Below, one piece after another: positions 9,219-18,252 of a stretch of 64,000 nucleotides of DNA. The translations under genes and the position numbers were made by a program. Each line of letters opens with the position of its first letter. The first letter of the stretch is position 1. The notes under the pieces were generated by a model. The model saw only the letters and a program-made list of their open reading frames with translations, ran no database searches and was not told where the DNA came from. The DNA comes from Pseudomonadota bacterium. GTDB lineage: Bacteria > Pseudomonadota > Gammaproteobacteria > Burkholderiales > Sulfuriferulaceae. Location of the stretch: the NCBI GenBank assembly GCA_021795395.1, contig JAJYPN010000004.1, positions 1 to 64,000 on the forward strand. Direction: 5' to 3'.

Positions 9219-10230
9219 TGTGCGGGCCGAGGAAATTGGCCACAGGCATGGGTAAATTGCGCCACATTTTAATGAACAATTGATATTTCGGGTTAAGCGG
9301 GTTTTGATCGGGTATTTTCCGGCTGCGATGGAGCTGGTATTCGTAGCTTAGGGGCGCTGGTTCGAATCCCCAGTTTTTCTTGAAATCGAACGAACCGGTA
9401 CCCAATTTGCTCCGGCCATAATCAAATACGCGATATCCGCGTTCGCAAGCGCGGCGCATCAATTCCCAATATTTGAAATCGTTGGCGGCAAGGCTGCGCG
9501 CTTTCAGCGTGTCGCCCGCATAATAGGGCAGGACTTCATCGCGAAAATAAAAGCTCAAAACACTGCTGACAACTTCGCCCTCATGTACCACGGAGAGAAT
9601 TTCGCAATCGTCGCCAAAGATTTTTTTAAGCAGCGCAAAATACCGTTTGGGAAAAGCCGGGGTGCCATGGCGCAACATATTGTCGGAAAAAACCGAAAAA
9701 AAACGATCTACCGATAAATCGATTTCGCTGACCAGACCGTGCTTGATCCCGCTACGTACCATCGCGCGCTGTTTGCGCGGGATGTTTTTCATGTTTTGTT
9801 CCACATCGGGATCGATGGCCTTGCGAAAGGTGACGTACAGTTCCTTGGATGGCCAATCTGTGTGATGAGGCTGGACATTGCGGTATTCAAGGTAATCGAC
9901 GTTCAATTTGGCAGCCAGTTGCTGTGCCGCGCTATCGAGCCGTTGTTTTGCGATTTCGGTATCGGCTGCAATGCCGCCGTACACGCAAAACGGCAAGGAA
10001 GAAAGCGAATGGCCGAAATAGAAATGTTTGATCTCCACGAGGGGTAATATGCCATGGATGACTCCATCCTGCTCGACCAGCAGATAATGGGTGCGGTGGC
10101 CGAAAATTTGTTCTATCACGGTTTTCCAGCCCGATCGATGAAAAAACGTGGCGGTCGGACAGTTCTGTACGAATTCGTCCCAGGCGGAGGCATCATCGGG
10201 ACGCATGGCGCGCAATACCGGTTCAGTCAT
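9199..10230 (-). CDS. FemAB family XrtA/PEP-CTERM-associated protein (TIGR03019-like)
   Basis: A 343-residue GNAT-fold protein of the FemAB group that accompanies exosortase A. FemAB proteins in general transfer amino acids from aminoacyl-tRNA to a lipid-linked precursor, so this one may add an amino acid to the exopolysaccharide or its lipid carrier; the function in XrtA clusters is not experimentally settled. Visible features are the N-terminal CPTATFFHRSGWKTVIEQ, the substrate-proximal YLEYRNVQPHH, and in the second GNAT half VFDYGRSKLGTGSFDFKKNWG, which is typical of the family. It overlaps the deacetylase start by 8 bp. Confidence 0.9.
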   Translation of the reverse strand: MTEPVLRAMRPDDASAWDEFVQNCPTATFFHRSGWKTVIEQIFGHRTHYLLVEQDGVIHGILPLVEIKHFYFGHSLSSLPFCVYGGIAADTEIAKQRLDSAAQQLAAKLNVDYLEYRNVQPHHTDWPSKELYVTFRKAIDPDVEQNMKNIPRKQRAMVRSGIKHGLVSEIDLSVDRFFSVFSDNMLRHGTPAFPKRYFALLKKIFGDDCEILSVVHEGEVVSSVLSFYFRDEVLPYYAGDTLKARSLAANDFKYWELMRRACERGYRVFDYGRSKLGTGSFDFKKNWGFEPAPLSYEYQLHRSRKIPDQNPLNPKYQLFIKMWRNLPMPVANFLGPHIVRNLG

Positions 10231-11065
10231 GCAGCTTCCCTAAAAAAAGAGCATCCATTCTGTCCCATGCAAAGTCTGTCAGCAGCGTATGTATTTTTTT
10301 TTCCATGTGTGCAAGATTCACGTAATGGCGGAATCGGGTTTTAACTCCGATGCCGGTTTGCTGCGGTTGTTGCGGGTCGATTTCCCAGGGGTGAAAATAA
10401 AAAATACAGGATTCGTTGTCCAGTGTGTTGATGCGGTGTATCAGCCAGTGTGACAATGCGTAAGGGATCAAGCGGAAATAACCGCCTCCGGCAGCCGGCA
10501 GATTGCGTCCCAGCAGCGTAGCGGTCGTGACGGGAATTTCCAGTATGCCCTGCTCGCCGCGCGGCCGGAATTTGAAACGCGGCGCTTCCGGCATGCCGTA
10601 ATGGTCGTGACGGATGGGATAAATACTGGAGCTGTACAGGTAACCTGTTTCCAGCAAGGTATCGAATGCCCACAGATTATTGGCGCCTATCGAAAAACTG
10701 GGAGCGCGGTAACCTTTAATGCGCTGCCCGCTGATGTCTTCCAGCAAGGCTTTGCTGCTGTAAACGTCTTCATGAAATTCGGATCGCGATTGATCGCTGG
10801 CGCGGTAATGATGATAACCGTGACTCGCCAGTTCATGGCCATTTTCAGTGATGCGGCGTATCAGTTGAGGATAGCGTTCGGCTATCCAGCCCAGAGTGAA
10901 GAAGGTGGCATGTACATCGTGCCGGTGGAGCAATTCCAGGATGATATCCATGTTGCGTTCGATACGACATGGCAAGCTATCCCAGGCAGCACGAGAAATA
11001 TGATCGGAGAATGCCGATACCTGGAAATAGTCTTCCACGTCTATGGTCATGGCATTGACTGGCAT
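10223..11065 (-). CDS. XrtA system polysaccharide deacetylase (TIGR03006-like)
   Basis: A carbohydrate esterase 4 (NodB-type) deacetylase expected to remove acetyl groups from amino sugars of the exopolysaccharide. The metal-binding and catalytic pieces are in order: MTIDVEDYFQ (catalytic and metal aspartates), ELASHGYHHY (the His-x3-His metal motif), then GYRAPSFSIG and FYFHPWEID (C-terminal catalytic histidine). No signal peptide is seen, as is usual for this XrtA subfamily. At 280 residues it is full length. It starts 1 bp downstream of wecB and overlaps the FemAB-like gene, so the three are co-translated. Confidence 0.93.
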   Translation of the reverse strand: MPVNAMTIDVEDYFQVSAFSDHISRAAWDSLPCRIERNMDIILELLHRHDVHATFFTLGWIAERYPQLIRRITENGHELASHGYHHYRASDQSRSEFHEDVYSSKALLEDISGQRIKGYRAPSFSIGANNLWAFDTLLETGYLYSSSIYPIRHDHYGMPEAPRFKFRPRGEQGILEIPVTTATLLGRNLPAAGGGYFRLIPYALSHWLIHRINTLDNESCIFYFHPWEIDPQQPQQTGIGVKTRFRHYVNLAHMEKKIHTLLTDFAWDRMDALFLGKLHD

Positions 11066-11066
11066 G

Positions 11067-12242
11067 CTAGAGCTCTTTGCCTGCTTTGGTGGTCAACCAG
11101 GTGCGCATGTGCGCTAAAATTCGCTGGGCAGCGCGTCCGTCCCAATATTCCGGAATGTTGCCGGATTTGCCGCCAGTCTCGAATACGTCCCGAACCGCGT
11201 CGAGGATTTTCTGGCGGTCTTGTCCTACGATGGTGTTCGTGCCTTCATCGACGGTAATCTGCCTTTCCGTGTTATGGCGCAAGGTGAAACAGGGTACGCC
11301 CAGAGCCGTGGTTTCTTCCTGTATGCCGCCGGAATCGGTCAGAAAAAATCGGGCGTCTCGCATCAATCCCAGAATCTGCAGGTAGCCCATCGGCGGAAGA
11401 ATCAGAATATCGGCTTGCTGCAAAAGCTGTTCAAGCTGAAATTGCTCAATTTTGGCGCGGGTGCGCGGATGCAGGGGAAATGCGATCGGAATTTGCCGGC
11501 TGACTTCGACGACGGTTTCCAGGAGCGAGGTCAGCGTATCCGAATGATCGACGTTGGAAGGTCGATGCAGGGTCAATACCGCATAACTGCCTTTCATACC
11601 GGTAAACCGAGGCCCGGCTCCGACTTGCTGAAAGGTTTGTGGGGCTGGTATCGCATGTTCCAGATTATGGTACAGCGTATCGATCATGACATTGCCGACG
11701 AAATGGATGCGCTCGTCGGCAATCCCTTCACGCAATAGATTGTCGCGCGCTGTGCGTTCGGTAGTGAACAGTAAATCCGAAATCTGGTCAGTCAGCACGC
11801 GATTGATTTCTTCCGGCATGGCCCGATCGAAACTGCGCAACCCCGCTTCGACATGGATCACCGGTATTTCCTTTTTGGCGGCCACCAAAGCGCAGGCGAT
11901 GGTGGAGTTGACATCTCCCACCACCAGTATTGCCGAGGGTTGTTCCTGATCGAGTACCGGTTCGAAACGACGCATGATCTCCGCAGTCTGCACCGCATGG
12001 CTTGCTGAGCCGACTTCCAGGTTTATTTCCGGTGCAGGTATGCCCAGATCGGTAAAAAACTGATGATTCATGGCGGCATCGTAATGCTGTCCCGTATGCA
12101 CCAGTTTTACCTCCAGCGGCTGATCGCTGTTTTTGATCTCGGTCATTATGGGGGCGATTTTCATGAAATTGGGGCGAGCGCCTATGACGCATAGAATTTT
12201 ATGTGTGTCTTGAGTGGTTGTGATGAAGCTGTTTTTCATCAA
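11067..12242 (-). CDS. wecB: UDP-N-acetylglucosamine 2-epimerase (non-hydrolysing)
   Basis: This enzyme interconverts UDP-GlcNAc and UDP-ManNAc in the cytoplasm, supplying a ManNAc-type sugar nucleotide for the polysaccharide. The N-terminal IGARPNFMKIAPIM, the VVGDVNSTIACALVAAKK stretch with the catalytic acidic residues, HVEAGLRSFDRAMPEEINR, HRPSNVD and LTDSGGIQEETTALGVPC are all present in the expected order over 391 residues. Its place directly before a polysaccharide deacetylase fits a polymer that contains N-acetylated amino sugars. A short 36-bp gap separates it from the ATPase gene upstream. Confidence 0.95.
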   Translation of the reverse strand: MMKNSFITTTQDTHKILCVIGARPNFMKIAPIMTEIKNSDQPLEVKLVHTGQHYDAAMNHQFFTDLGIPAPEINLEVGSASHAVQTAEIMRRFEPVLDQEQPSAILVVGDVNSTIACALVAAKKEIPVIHVEAGLRSFDRAMPEEINRVLTDQISDLLFTTERTARDNLLREGIADERIHFVGNVMIDTLYHNLEHAIPAPQTFQQVGAGPRFTGMKGSYAVLTLHRPSNVDHSDTLTSLLETVVEVSRQIPIAFPLHPRTRAKIEQFQLEQLLQQADILILPPMGYLQILGLMRDARFFLTDSGGIQEETTALGVPCFTLRHNTERQITVDEGTNTIVGQDRQKILDAVRDVFETGGKSGNIPEYWDGRAAQRILAHMRTWLTTKAGKEL

Positions 12243-12278
12243 GTACTTTCTTCAGGGTGTCTGGCGAAAAAATTTCTT

Positions 12279-13349
12279 TCAGAAGTTGAATAATTGTTTC
12301 AATGTGGATTTCTTTTTCTTTTCAGTATCGAGAATCTTTTGATGTTTGTCCGGCGAATGAAAGAAAAACTTTCGTATCAGAAGATTGAGCAAGCGGTTCA
12401 GTGAGGTATCCATTTTTTTTATTTTTTGTTCCATCCGGTCGAGTGCTTCATGCAATGCGGCGTTGTCGGCTTCTTGCGCGATGGCAGTATGGATGGCCGG
12501 AATGGCATGAGGGGGATAACGAAGAACTTCGGTGTGAGTAGTTTCCTCATGGATATCCTTGATGACGATATCGACCAGGGCCTGGTCAAAGACATGTTCT
12601 TCCTCCAGCATGCCCAGCAGCATGATGCGATCGCATAGTGTATTGATTCTTCTTGGAATTCCGCCGGTGTATTCAAATATGCGGTGTAATGCTTCCGGCA
12701 TGAAGACCGGATCGCCTTTCCAGTCGACCTGATTCAGGCGGTGCTCGATGTATGCGCCTATTTCGGTTTCATCGATAGGCCCGAGATGGTAGGAAGCGAT
12801 GATCCGTTGGCGCAATTGCAGCATCTCGGGCGTTTGCAGGGTATGGCGGAATTCGGGTTGTCCCAGTAAAAAGCTTTGCAACAGCGGTTTATTGTCCAAT
12901 TGAAAATTGGACAACATACGGAGTTCTTCGATTGCGGTTTGAGTAAGATTTTGCGCTTCATCGACGATGAGTAAAACGCGTTTACCCTGATGCATGCATT
13001 GTTGCAAAAAGGTTTCCAGATTGTTCAGTACCGCAGCTTTGTTCAGTCCGGACTGCGGCAGGCCGAAGTTTGTGGCGACTGTGCGCAGCGTGTCGTCGGC
13101 ATCCAGTTGTGTGCTGACCAGATGGCCGGTAATGATATCGTCATTAACCATTTGAGCGCACAAATTTCTCACCAGCATGGTTTTCCCGGCGCCTACTTCG
13201 CCGGTAATCACGATGAAGCCTTCCGCCAAAGAAACGCCGTAATTCAGATAAGCCATCGCACGCTTGTGGCCGCGGCTGGCGTAAAAAAAACGCGGATCCG
13301 GGCTGAGCTGAAAAGGCTTGTTGGTCAAATGATAGAACGCCGTATACAT
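12279..13349 (-). CDS. XrtA/PEP-CTERM system-associated ATPase (TIGR03015-like, ExeA-type)
   Basis: An AAA+ ATPase of the ExeA/general-secretion type associated with XrtA exopolysaccharide loci. It shows the N-terminal FYHLTNKPFQLSPDPRFFY motif, Walker A GEVGAGKTML near residue 50, Walker B VLLIVDEAQNL near 125, and GGIPRRINTLCDRIML (sensor 2 region) near 230. Residues after about 285 form a heptad-like segment followed by a basic tail ending in KKKKSTLKQLF. The likely role is energising assembly or export in partnership with the outer-membrane and chain-length proteins encoded next to it; this is inferred from family context. Its stop lies 36 bp before the wecB start. Confidence 0.92.
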   Translation of the reverse strand: MYTAFYHLTNKPFQLSPDPRFFYASRGHKRAMAYLNYGVSLAEGFIVITGEVGAGKTMLVRNLCAQMVNDDIITGHLVSTQLDADDTLRTVATNFGLPQSGLNKAAVLNNLETFLQQCMHQGKRVLLIVDEAQNLTQTAIEELRMLSNFQLDNKPLLQSFLLGQPEFRHTLQTPEMLQLRQRIIASYHLGPIDETEIGAYIEHRLNQVDWKGDPVFMPEALHRIFEYTGGIPRRINTLCDRIMLLGMLEEEHVFDQALVDIVIKDIHEETTHTEVLRYPPHAIPAIHTAIAQEADNAALHEALDRMEQKIKKMDTSLNRLLNLLIRKFFFHSPDKHQKILDTEKKKKSTLKQLFNF

Positions 13350-13358
13350 AAATTCGCT

Positions 13359-14924
13359 TTAATAGAGATAGGTAAGGGAAGCGATCATGGCGTTTTCCGT
13401 GAAATTGTAACCATAGGAGCCCGAGTTCATGAGTTGATGACGCAAACTCAGATTGCCAAAAAATTTCGGATTGATTTTGCGCGTCAGTCCAACCATGACA
13501 AAATCGGTCGTGCCTATAGGTTCCTGGCTGCCAAAATCGATTTTGCTGTAATTGATATTGACATTGCTGCTTATTACGGCGCTTAGACGGTGGGCCCAGG
13601 AGAATGTACCGCCAGTCTGTGTCATGTTGCCGTAACCCAGATATCCGCTGCCCAGCAGGCTGACATTGTTTTGTTCCAGAGGATTGCTCTGGGTATTGTA
13701 CAGAGTGAGAAGAGCGGTATCTTTCGGCGTGTTCAATCCCATGCTTGCTTGCAGAGTCTTGGCTAAATAGATCAGGTTGGACATAATGTTCTGGCCGAAC
13801 AGGGCACCTTGCGGGGCCAGATTTGCCAGCAATTGCTGCACTTCCTGTTGGCGCGCAGTACTGTCCGGAATTTGCGCCTGCAGCAATTGATCGAGCGTGG
13901 TCGCCGTGGGTACGGATTCCTGCATCGCGCTGCTGACAACCGCTTGAATGTAACTGGCATTCCAGACCGTCATGCGGGTATAGTGACTGAAGTCGAAGGA
14001 ATAGGTGGAACCGTAAAATCGTTTGCCGGCGTTTATGTCGAATTTGGTTCGTTTAGACAAAGCCCAGCTGAAACCCGCATTCCAGAACAAGCCCTGTGGA
14101 CGGGGACCAAAATAAACGTAATTGTCGTTTTCATAACCGACTTGTGAAGTCAGCTGAAACCGGGGTGTGAGCAGGTAAGCCCAATTGGTGGTCAGTAAGG
14201 AAATAGTGGTGGTAGGGAAGCCTGAATAGGTATTCACGGAATTGTTGTAATCGATTCCCCAGCTCAGACGATCAAAGGCTGATCCGCTGTTCAGCTGAAA
14301 ATCTTCGGTGTCGGTATTGGTGGTAAAAACTCCCGGCGGTCCGTAGACGTAAGCGTAATTCGTAGTGTTGGCGCCGGGCGTTCCGCCATAACTGTATGTT
14401 GCATTGGTATGAGTAAACCGCGCAATGCCGGTGGAAAAGTTATCGAACTGATGCATCAGATAGGGGCTGATACTTACCGTATCGACATTGACGACGTTGC
14501 CGGATAAATTGGCGCTGTTGGCGCTGACGGGACCGAATGGCGTCAATGGCTGTTGCAGAATGGATGCGCTGGCATCGACAAACAGGGTATGTTTGACCAG
14601 TTCCACATTGGCATTGCTGTTTAATTGATTGTATAAAAGGTTTTGTAAGCCGTTTGCCGAATACGTCATATCTTCGAGCGCATAGTTCAGATTCAGTTTG
14701 AGCCGGTCGCTCTTGCCCAGTATGGAAATACCCGGCGTTATCGTGGAAATGAGCCCTGAGGTGGTTTGATTGCTTGGCGCCAGAAACATATTGTCCGAAT
14801 ACGTTTCATTGACATTGACAGTGGGCGTGATGAGCCAGTCGGCGGCAAAAGCGGACGTTTGGATGAGCAGGCTGGAGAATAGGCTGCACGATGCGATCGT
14901 AATCCTGTACCTATTCCTGACCAT
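13359..14924 (-). CDS. PEP-CTERM system-associated outer membrane beta-barrel protein (TIGR03016-like)
   Basis: A large outer-membrane beta-barrel of the family that co-occurs with exosortase A, proposed to act in export of the polysaccharide. After a signal peptide (MVRNRYRITI..., cleavage near TSAFA/ADW) it reads as alternating amphipathic strands with a mature start WLITPTVNVNETYSDN, and it ends with MIASLTYLY, a C-terminal aromatic typical of outer-membrane proteins. The ORF track starts at 14948 (MVMGMGTGMV); I prefer the ATG at 14924, which gives a clean signal peptide. Either way the start lies inside the 3' end of the tyrosine kinase gene, in another frame. The gene ends 9 bp before the ATPase start. 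Confidence 0.88.
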   Translation of the reverse strand: MVRNRYRITIASCSLFSSLLIQTSAFAADWLITPTVNVNETYSDNMFLAPSNQTTSGLISTITPGISILGKSDRLKLNLNYALEDMTYSANGLQNLLYNQLNSNANVELVKHTLFVDASASILQQPLTPFGPVSANSANLSGNVVNVDTVSISPYLMHQFDNFSTGIARFTHTNATYSYGGTPGANTTNYAYVYGPPGVFTTNTDTEDFQLNSGSAFDRLSWGIDYNNSVNTYSGFPTTTISLLTTNWAYLLTPRFQLTSQVGYENDNYVYFGPRPQGLFWNAGFSWALSKRTKFDINAGKRFYGSTYSFDFSHYTRMTVWNASYIQAVVSSAMQESVPTATTLDQLLQAQIPDSTARQQEVQQLLANLAPQGALFGQNIMSNLIYLAKTLQASMGLNTPKDTALLTLYNTQSNPLEQNNVSLLGSGYLGYGNMTQTGGTFSWAHRLSAVISSNVNINYSKIDFGSQEPIGTTDFVMVGLTRKINPKFFGNLSLRHQLMNSGSYGYNFTENAMIASLTYLY

Positions 14925-15972
14925 ACCTGTACCCATACCCATAACCATAATCGAGCATAGGTATGCGTTGGCTTTTGTTTAGCACGACCCCCGTCAAATT
15001 ACAGTATTCGATTAATGCCAGCGCATTTTGCAAAGCGGATTGAGGCGTACGCTCGGCTTCCACTACTATAACGATCTGACCCATATGCTTGGCCAGCACG
15101 CTCGATTCCGTGGTAACCAGCAAGGGAGGGGAGTCGAACAGGATAATGCGATCGTGGTAGCGTTGCGCCAGTTCCTCCAACAATTTTGCCATGGCGTCGC
15201 TGGCCAGTAATTCGGTTGCGTGTGGAACGTATTGACCGGCCGACAGGATAGTCAGGTTGGCGATGTTGGTTTTCATCAATACATCGGAAACACCGAGTGA
15301 ACTATCCTGCAGCAAATCCAGCAATCCTTTTTTGTCGTTTGACAAACCCAGGCTTTTCATCAAGCTGGGCTTGGCGACATCGGCATCCACCAACAGAACG
15401 GTTTTATCCATTTCCATGGAAATGCTCATCGCCAGATTGATGGCGCAGAACGTTTTGCCTTCGCCTGGCAACGAACTGGTAATCATGATGAGATTGCCGT
15501 GCGTGATATCCTGATCCAGCGCCTTGTTCAGCAGGGGGCGTTTGATCATTCGAAACTCATCCGCGGTGCTGGAATAATTGCCGTGAGGCGTAATGACGTT
15601 CAGGCTGCGCAACCGGTCGAGGTTGATATGGATCTTGCAGTCCGGTTCCGTGTCGCCATCGGAACCGAGCGGTTCGTCGTCCAGATCGTTGGATGCCGCA
15701 GGTTCTGCATACGGCCTGAGCGAAGGCGATGCGGAAGCGGGGATGCTTTCAATCGCAGGTTCGGTGAAACGGGCGTCCGAAGTCGGTCCGGCAGCGGGGA
15801 TGGACGACAGGGCGACCACATCGTTTAATTCCGAAAACGAGGAAGATGAACCGGTATGCAGTAGCGGTTTTGAATTGGCGTTTATAGCTTCTGCGCCTGA
15901 CAGCTCGGTCGCCTGTCGGGTTGCAGACAAAGGCGAGCCGAGTTTGTCAAAGGCTTTTTCGATTATGCTCAT
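14911..15972 (-). CDS. XrtA-associated tyrosine autokinase (BY-kinase, TIGR03018-like)
   Basis: A cytoplasmic bacterial tyrosine kinase of the CpsD/Wzc-C type that controls chain length by cycling phosphorylation. The first 140 residues are a low-complexity region; residues near 130 contain LNVITPHGNYSSTADEFRMIKRPLL. Kinase motifs follow: Walker A SSLPGEGKTFCAINLA, Walker A' VLLVDADVAKPSL and Walker B IILFDSPPLLV. The C-terminus is a tyrosine cluster (YGYGYGYRYGQE), the expected autophosphorylation site. It sits immediately downstream of the chain-length determinant, its expected membrane activator, and overlaps the outer-membrane protein gene. Confidence 0.94.
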   Translation of the reverse strand: MSIIEKAFDKLGSPLSATRQATELSGAEAINANSKPLLHTGSSSSFSELNDVVALSSIPAAGPTSDARFTEPAIESIPASASPSLRPYAEPAASNDLDDEPLGSDGDTEPDCKIHINLDRLRSLNVITPHGNYSSTADEFRMIKRPLLNKALDQDITHGNLIMITSSLPGEGKTFCAINLAMSISMEMDKTVLLVDADVAKPSLMKSLGLSNDKKGLLDLLQDSSLGVSDVLMKTNIANLTILSAGQYVPHATELLASDAMAKLLEELAQRYHDRIILFDSPPLLVTTESSVLAKHMGQIVIVVEAERTPQSALQNALALIEYCNLTGVVLNKSQRIPMLDYGYGYGYRYGQE

Positions 15973-15987
15973 TATTATGTCTCCCGG

Positions 15988-17517
15988 CTATACAGCTTTG
16001 GTCACGATAAGTTGCCATACCATTAGTACGCCGAAAGCACCCATCAGCGCGAGCGAAGCGGAAGAAAATGCGAACAATCCCTTACGGTTTTTTATACGCT
16101 GGGCGTGGGTCTTGATTAAACTGACGCTGCCGAGTATAGGCAGATCGGTTATCAACGAGATGTCATGTTTGTTGCGGATGCTCGGCCTGATCTGATTGAA
16201 AAGGAATGCCACTCCGATGCCGGCTGCCAGGCTTGCCAGTAAAGCCAGCGACATGAGCAGCGGACGGTTGGGAAAGGCGGGAGTCAACGGGACGCGAGGC
16301 GGGTCGATGATCTTGAAATCGACGATATCGGTTTTGGCGTCCAGTTCCCCTGATAGCTTGGCTGATTCGAGTCGTGCAAGAAGTGCATCGTAGTTTTTCT
16401 TGTACGTGTCATAATTGCGTGTGAGCGCAGTATATTGCTCTTCCACTTCAGGGATTTTATTGGCGGCTGCCTTGAGTTGGGCATACTGGCTCTGGTAACC
16501 GTCGAGGCGGGCTTGCATGGAAGCGACCTCGGCATCGGCGTCGGCTTCGGCCAGATTGAGATTTTGATAGTAGGTGTTTTGCGACAGCCCGGCTGACGGT
16601 TTATGTTGCATTGCGTCTTTTTTCCTGATGGCTTCCAGGCTTGCAATGACGCGTTTGGTAGCGACTATGTCGGGATAATCTTCGGTATAGCTCAAGCGTA
16701 GTTTGTCGAGATTTTTCCTGAGATTTTCGATTCGCGCATCGACCTCGGGAGTCGTGCTGATGGAGGTATCGGACAAGACAGTGGGATCGTCGCCGGATAG
16801 CTGGCGTTTAAACGAATCCCGTTTGTTTTTCGCTTCAATCAAGGCCATTTCCGTTTGGGTGATCTGGTCGTGTATCGTTGACAGTTCGGTATAATAATCC
16901 TTGCCTTCTTCTCCCGGTAAATACCCGATATTCTGGCGTTTGAATTCCTTTAACGCGCTTTCGGCTGCTATCAGCTTGGTTTCATAATCCTTGAGTTGAC
17001 CCTCGATAAATTTTTGGGATGACGAAATATCCTTGCGATTGCTGCCCAAACCGTTATCGACAAATATGGTCAGCAAGGCTTGAACGACCTTCTTGGCAAT
17101 GACGGGATCTCTGTTTTGATAATTGATGGTGTAGATATTTTTGGACCCGGAACCCTGAAGCGTGATGCCTGTCTCGAGACCGTTGAGAAGTTTTTCCAGT
17201 TGCGCCGGACTTTTGGCGCCGAGGTCGAGATCGGTCATGCGTGCGACTTTTTCCAGATTGGGACGATTGATGATCGTACTGGCCATGATGCCAATTTCTT
17301 CATTGGTATTCGGTTGTACGGTCAAACCTGCAAGTAGCGGCTTGAGCGGCGACTGGGTATCGACGTAAACTCGTGCCGAGGCTTGAAAGCGGTCCGGGAT
17401 ATAAAATATATAGGCCCAGATACCGACCGACAAAATCCAGGTAACAATCAGCACGATCCATCGACGTTGCCAGATTGCAACCGCATGTCCCATGATCTGT
17501 TCGAAAATTTCATGCAT
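15988..17517 (-). CDS. XrtA system polysaccharide chain length determinant (Wzz/GumC-like, TIGR03007)
   Basis: An inner-membrane polysaccharide co-polymerase that sets exopolysaccharide chain length and activates the adjacent tyrosine kinase. The 509-residue protein has a transmembrane helix near residues 17-38 (RWIVLIVTWILSVGIWAYI), a long periplasmic coiled-coil region (roughly 150-400), the GNVR-type segment with PRVPLTPAFPNRPLL near 420, a second helix right after it (LLMSLALLASLAAGIGVAFL) and a last hydrophobic stretch near the C-terminus. The kinase domain is a separate gene, as in other XrtA clusters. It follows the export lipoprotein after 105 bp containing a GC hairpin. Confidence 0.94.
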   Translation of the reverse strand: MHEIFEQIMGHAVAIWQRRWIVLIVTWILSVGIWAYIFYIPDRFQASARVYVDTQSPLKPLLAGLTVQPNTNEEIGIMASTIINRPNLEKVARMTDLDLGAKSPAQLEKLLNGLETGITLQGSGSKNIYTINYQNRDPVIAKKVVQALLTIFVDNGLGSNRKDISSSQKFIEGQLKDYETKLIAAESALKEFKRQNIGYLPGEEGKDYYTELSTIHDQITQTEMALIEAKNKRDSFKRQLSGDDPTVLSDTSISTTPEVDARIENLRKNLDKLRLSYTEDYPDIVATKRVIASLEAIRKKDAMQHKPSAGLSQNTYYQNLNLAEADADAEVASMQARLDGYQSQYAQLKAAANKIPEVEEQYTALTRNYDTYKKNYDALLARLESAKLSGELDAKTDIVDFKIIDPPRVPLTPAFPNRPLLMSLALLASLAAGIGVAFLFNQIRPSIRNKHDISLITDLPILGSVSLIKTHAQRIKNRKGLFAFSSASLALMGAFGVLMVWQLIVTKAV

Positions 17518-17587
17518 GACGTATGCTTTCCAAATATGTGACGTTTTTAATAAAAACCGTATGCAATCGTTCTATGGCAACTTGCTC

Positions 17588-17608
17588 CGGCGGCGAATCA
17601 TGCCGCCG
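17588..17608. other. GC-rich hairpin between export and chain-length genes
   Basis: A perfect 7-bp inverted repeat CGGCGGC/GCCGCCG with a 7-base loop lies in the 105-bp gap between the export lipoprotein and the chain-length determinant. No T-run follows on the minus strand, so it is not a standard intrinsic terminator; it may stabilise or attenuate the polycistronic mRNA. Confidence 0.4.
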
Positions 17609-17622
17609 CAGACAGCTTTGAA

Positions 17623-18252
17623 TTAAAAATAACTTTCCGGAATAATCAGAATATCGCCTGGCAACATCGGTACGTTGGCAGAGATATTTCCATCACGCAT
17701 CAAATCCTGGAGCCTGACACTGAGCTGTTCTTCCTTGCCATTGACCTTGCGAATGATCTTGGAACGGTTGCCTGCCGCAAAATCGGTGATGCCGCCAACG
17801 GCAATCATGACGTCCATTACGCTCATGTTTTCACGGTATTGCAAGGTTTGAGGTTTGGTAGCCTGGCCGATGACGCGTATTTGCTGGCTGTAAGGGCCTA
17901 CAAAACCCATCACGATAACGGTGACCACCGGATCCTGGATATATTTGGCCAGCGAGTGCTCGAGATCACGGGCCAGGGCTGACGGCGTTTTGCCCGCGGC
18001 CTGCATGTCATTCACCAGGGGGGTGGAAATCTTGCCGTCGGGGCGTACGGGAATGATTTCAGATAATTCCGGATTATGCCAGATAACGATGTTGACATTG
18101 TCTCCCGGACCGATTATGTAGTGATAATCGCTTATCTGTTTGACTGACTTGGGTGCCGGTTTCAAGGCGTTTCCTGCGCAACCGCCCAACGCGAGCGTTA
18201 GCAGTGTTAACAGAACAAGGAGATGTATGACACGGCTGCTGTAGGATTCCAC
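17623..18252 (-). CDS. XrtA system polysaccharide export lipoprotein (Wza-like, TIGR03027)
   Basis: A 209-residue outer-membrane auxiliary protein of the Wza family, the export channel component. The N-terminus is a lipoprotein signal with lipobox LGGC (cysteine at about residue 25), followed by the poly-export domain DYHYIIGPGDNVNIVIWHNPEL and a SLBB-like domain with IRVIGQATKPQTLQYRENMSVMDVMIAVGG. The start is GTG at 18252, preceded by AGGGG nine bases upstream. It is the first gene of the minus-strand XrtA operon, so the promoter must lie in the region to its right. Compared with Wza (about 380 residues) it is short, as usual for the XrtA subtype. Confidence 0.94.
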   Translation of the reverse strand: MESYSSRVIHLLVLLTLLTLALGGCAGNALKPAPKSVKQISDYHYIIGPGDNVNIVIWHNPELSEIIPVRPDGKISTPLVNDMQAAGKTPSALARDLEHSLAKYIQDPVVTVIVMGFVGPYSQQIRVIGQATKPQTLQYRENMSVMDVMIAVGGITDFAAGNRSKIIRKVNGKEEQLSVRLQDLMRDGNISANVPMLPGDILIIPESYF

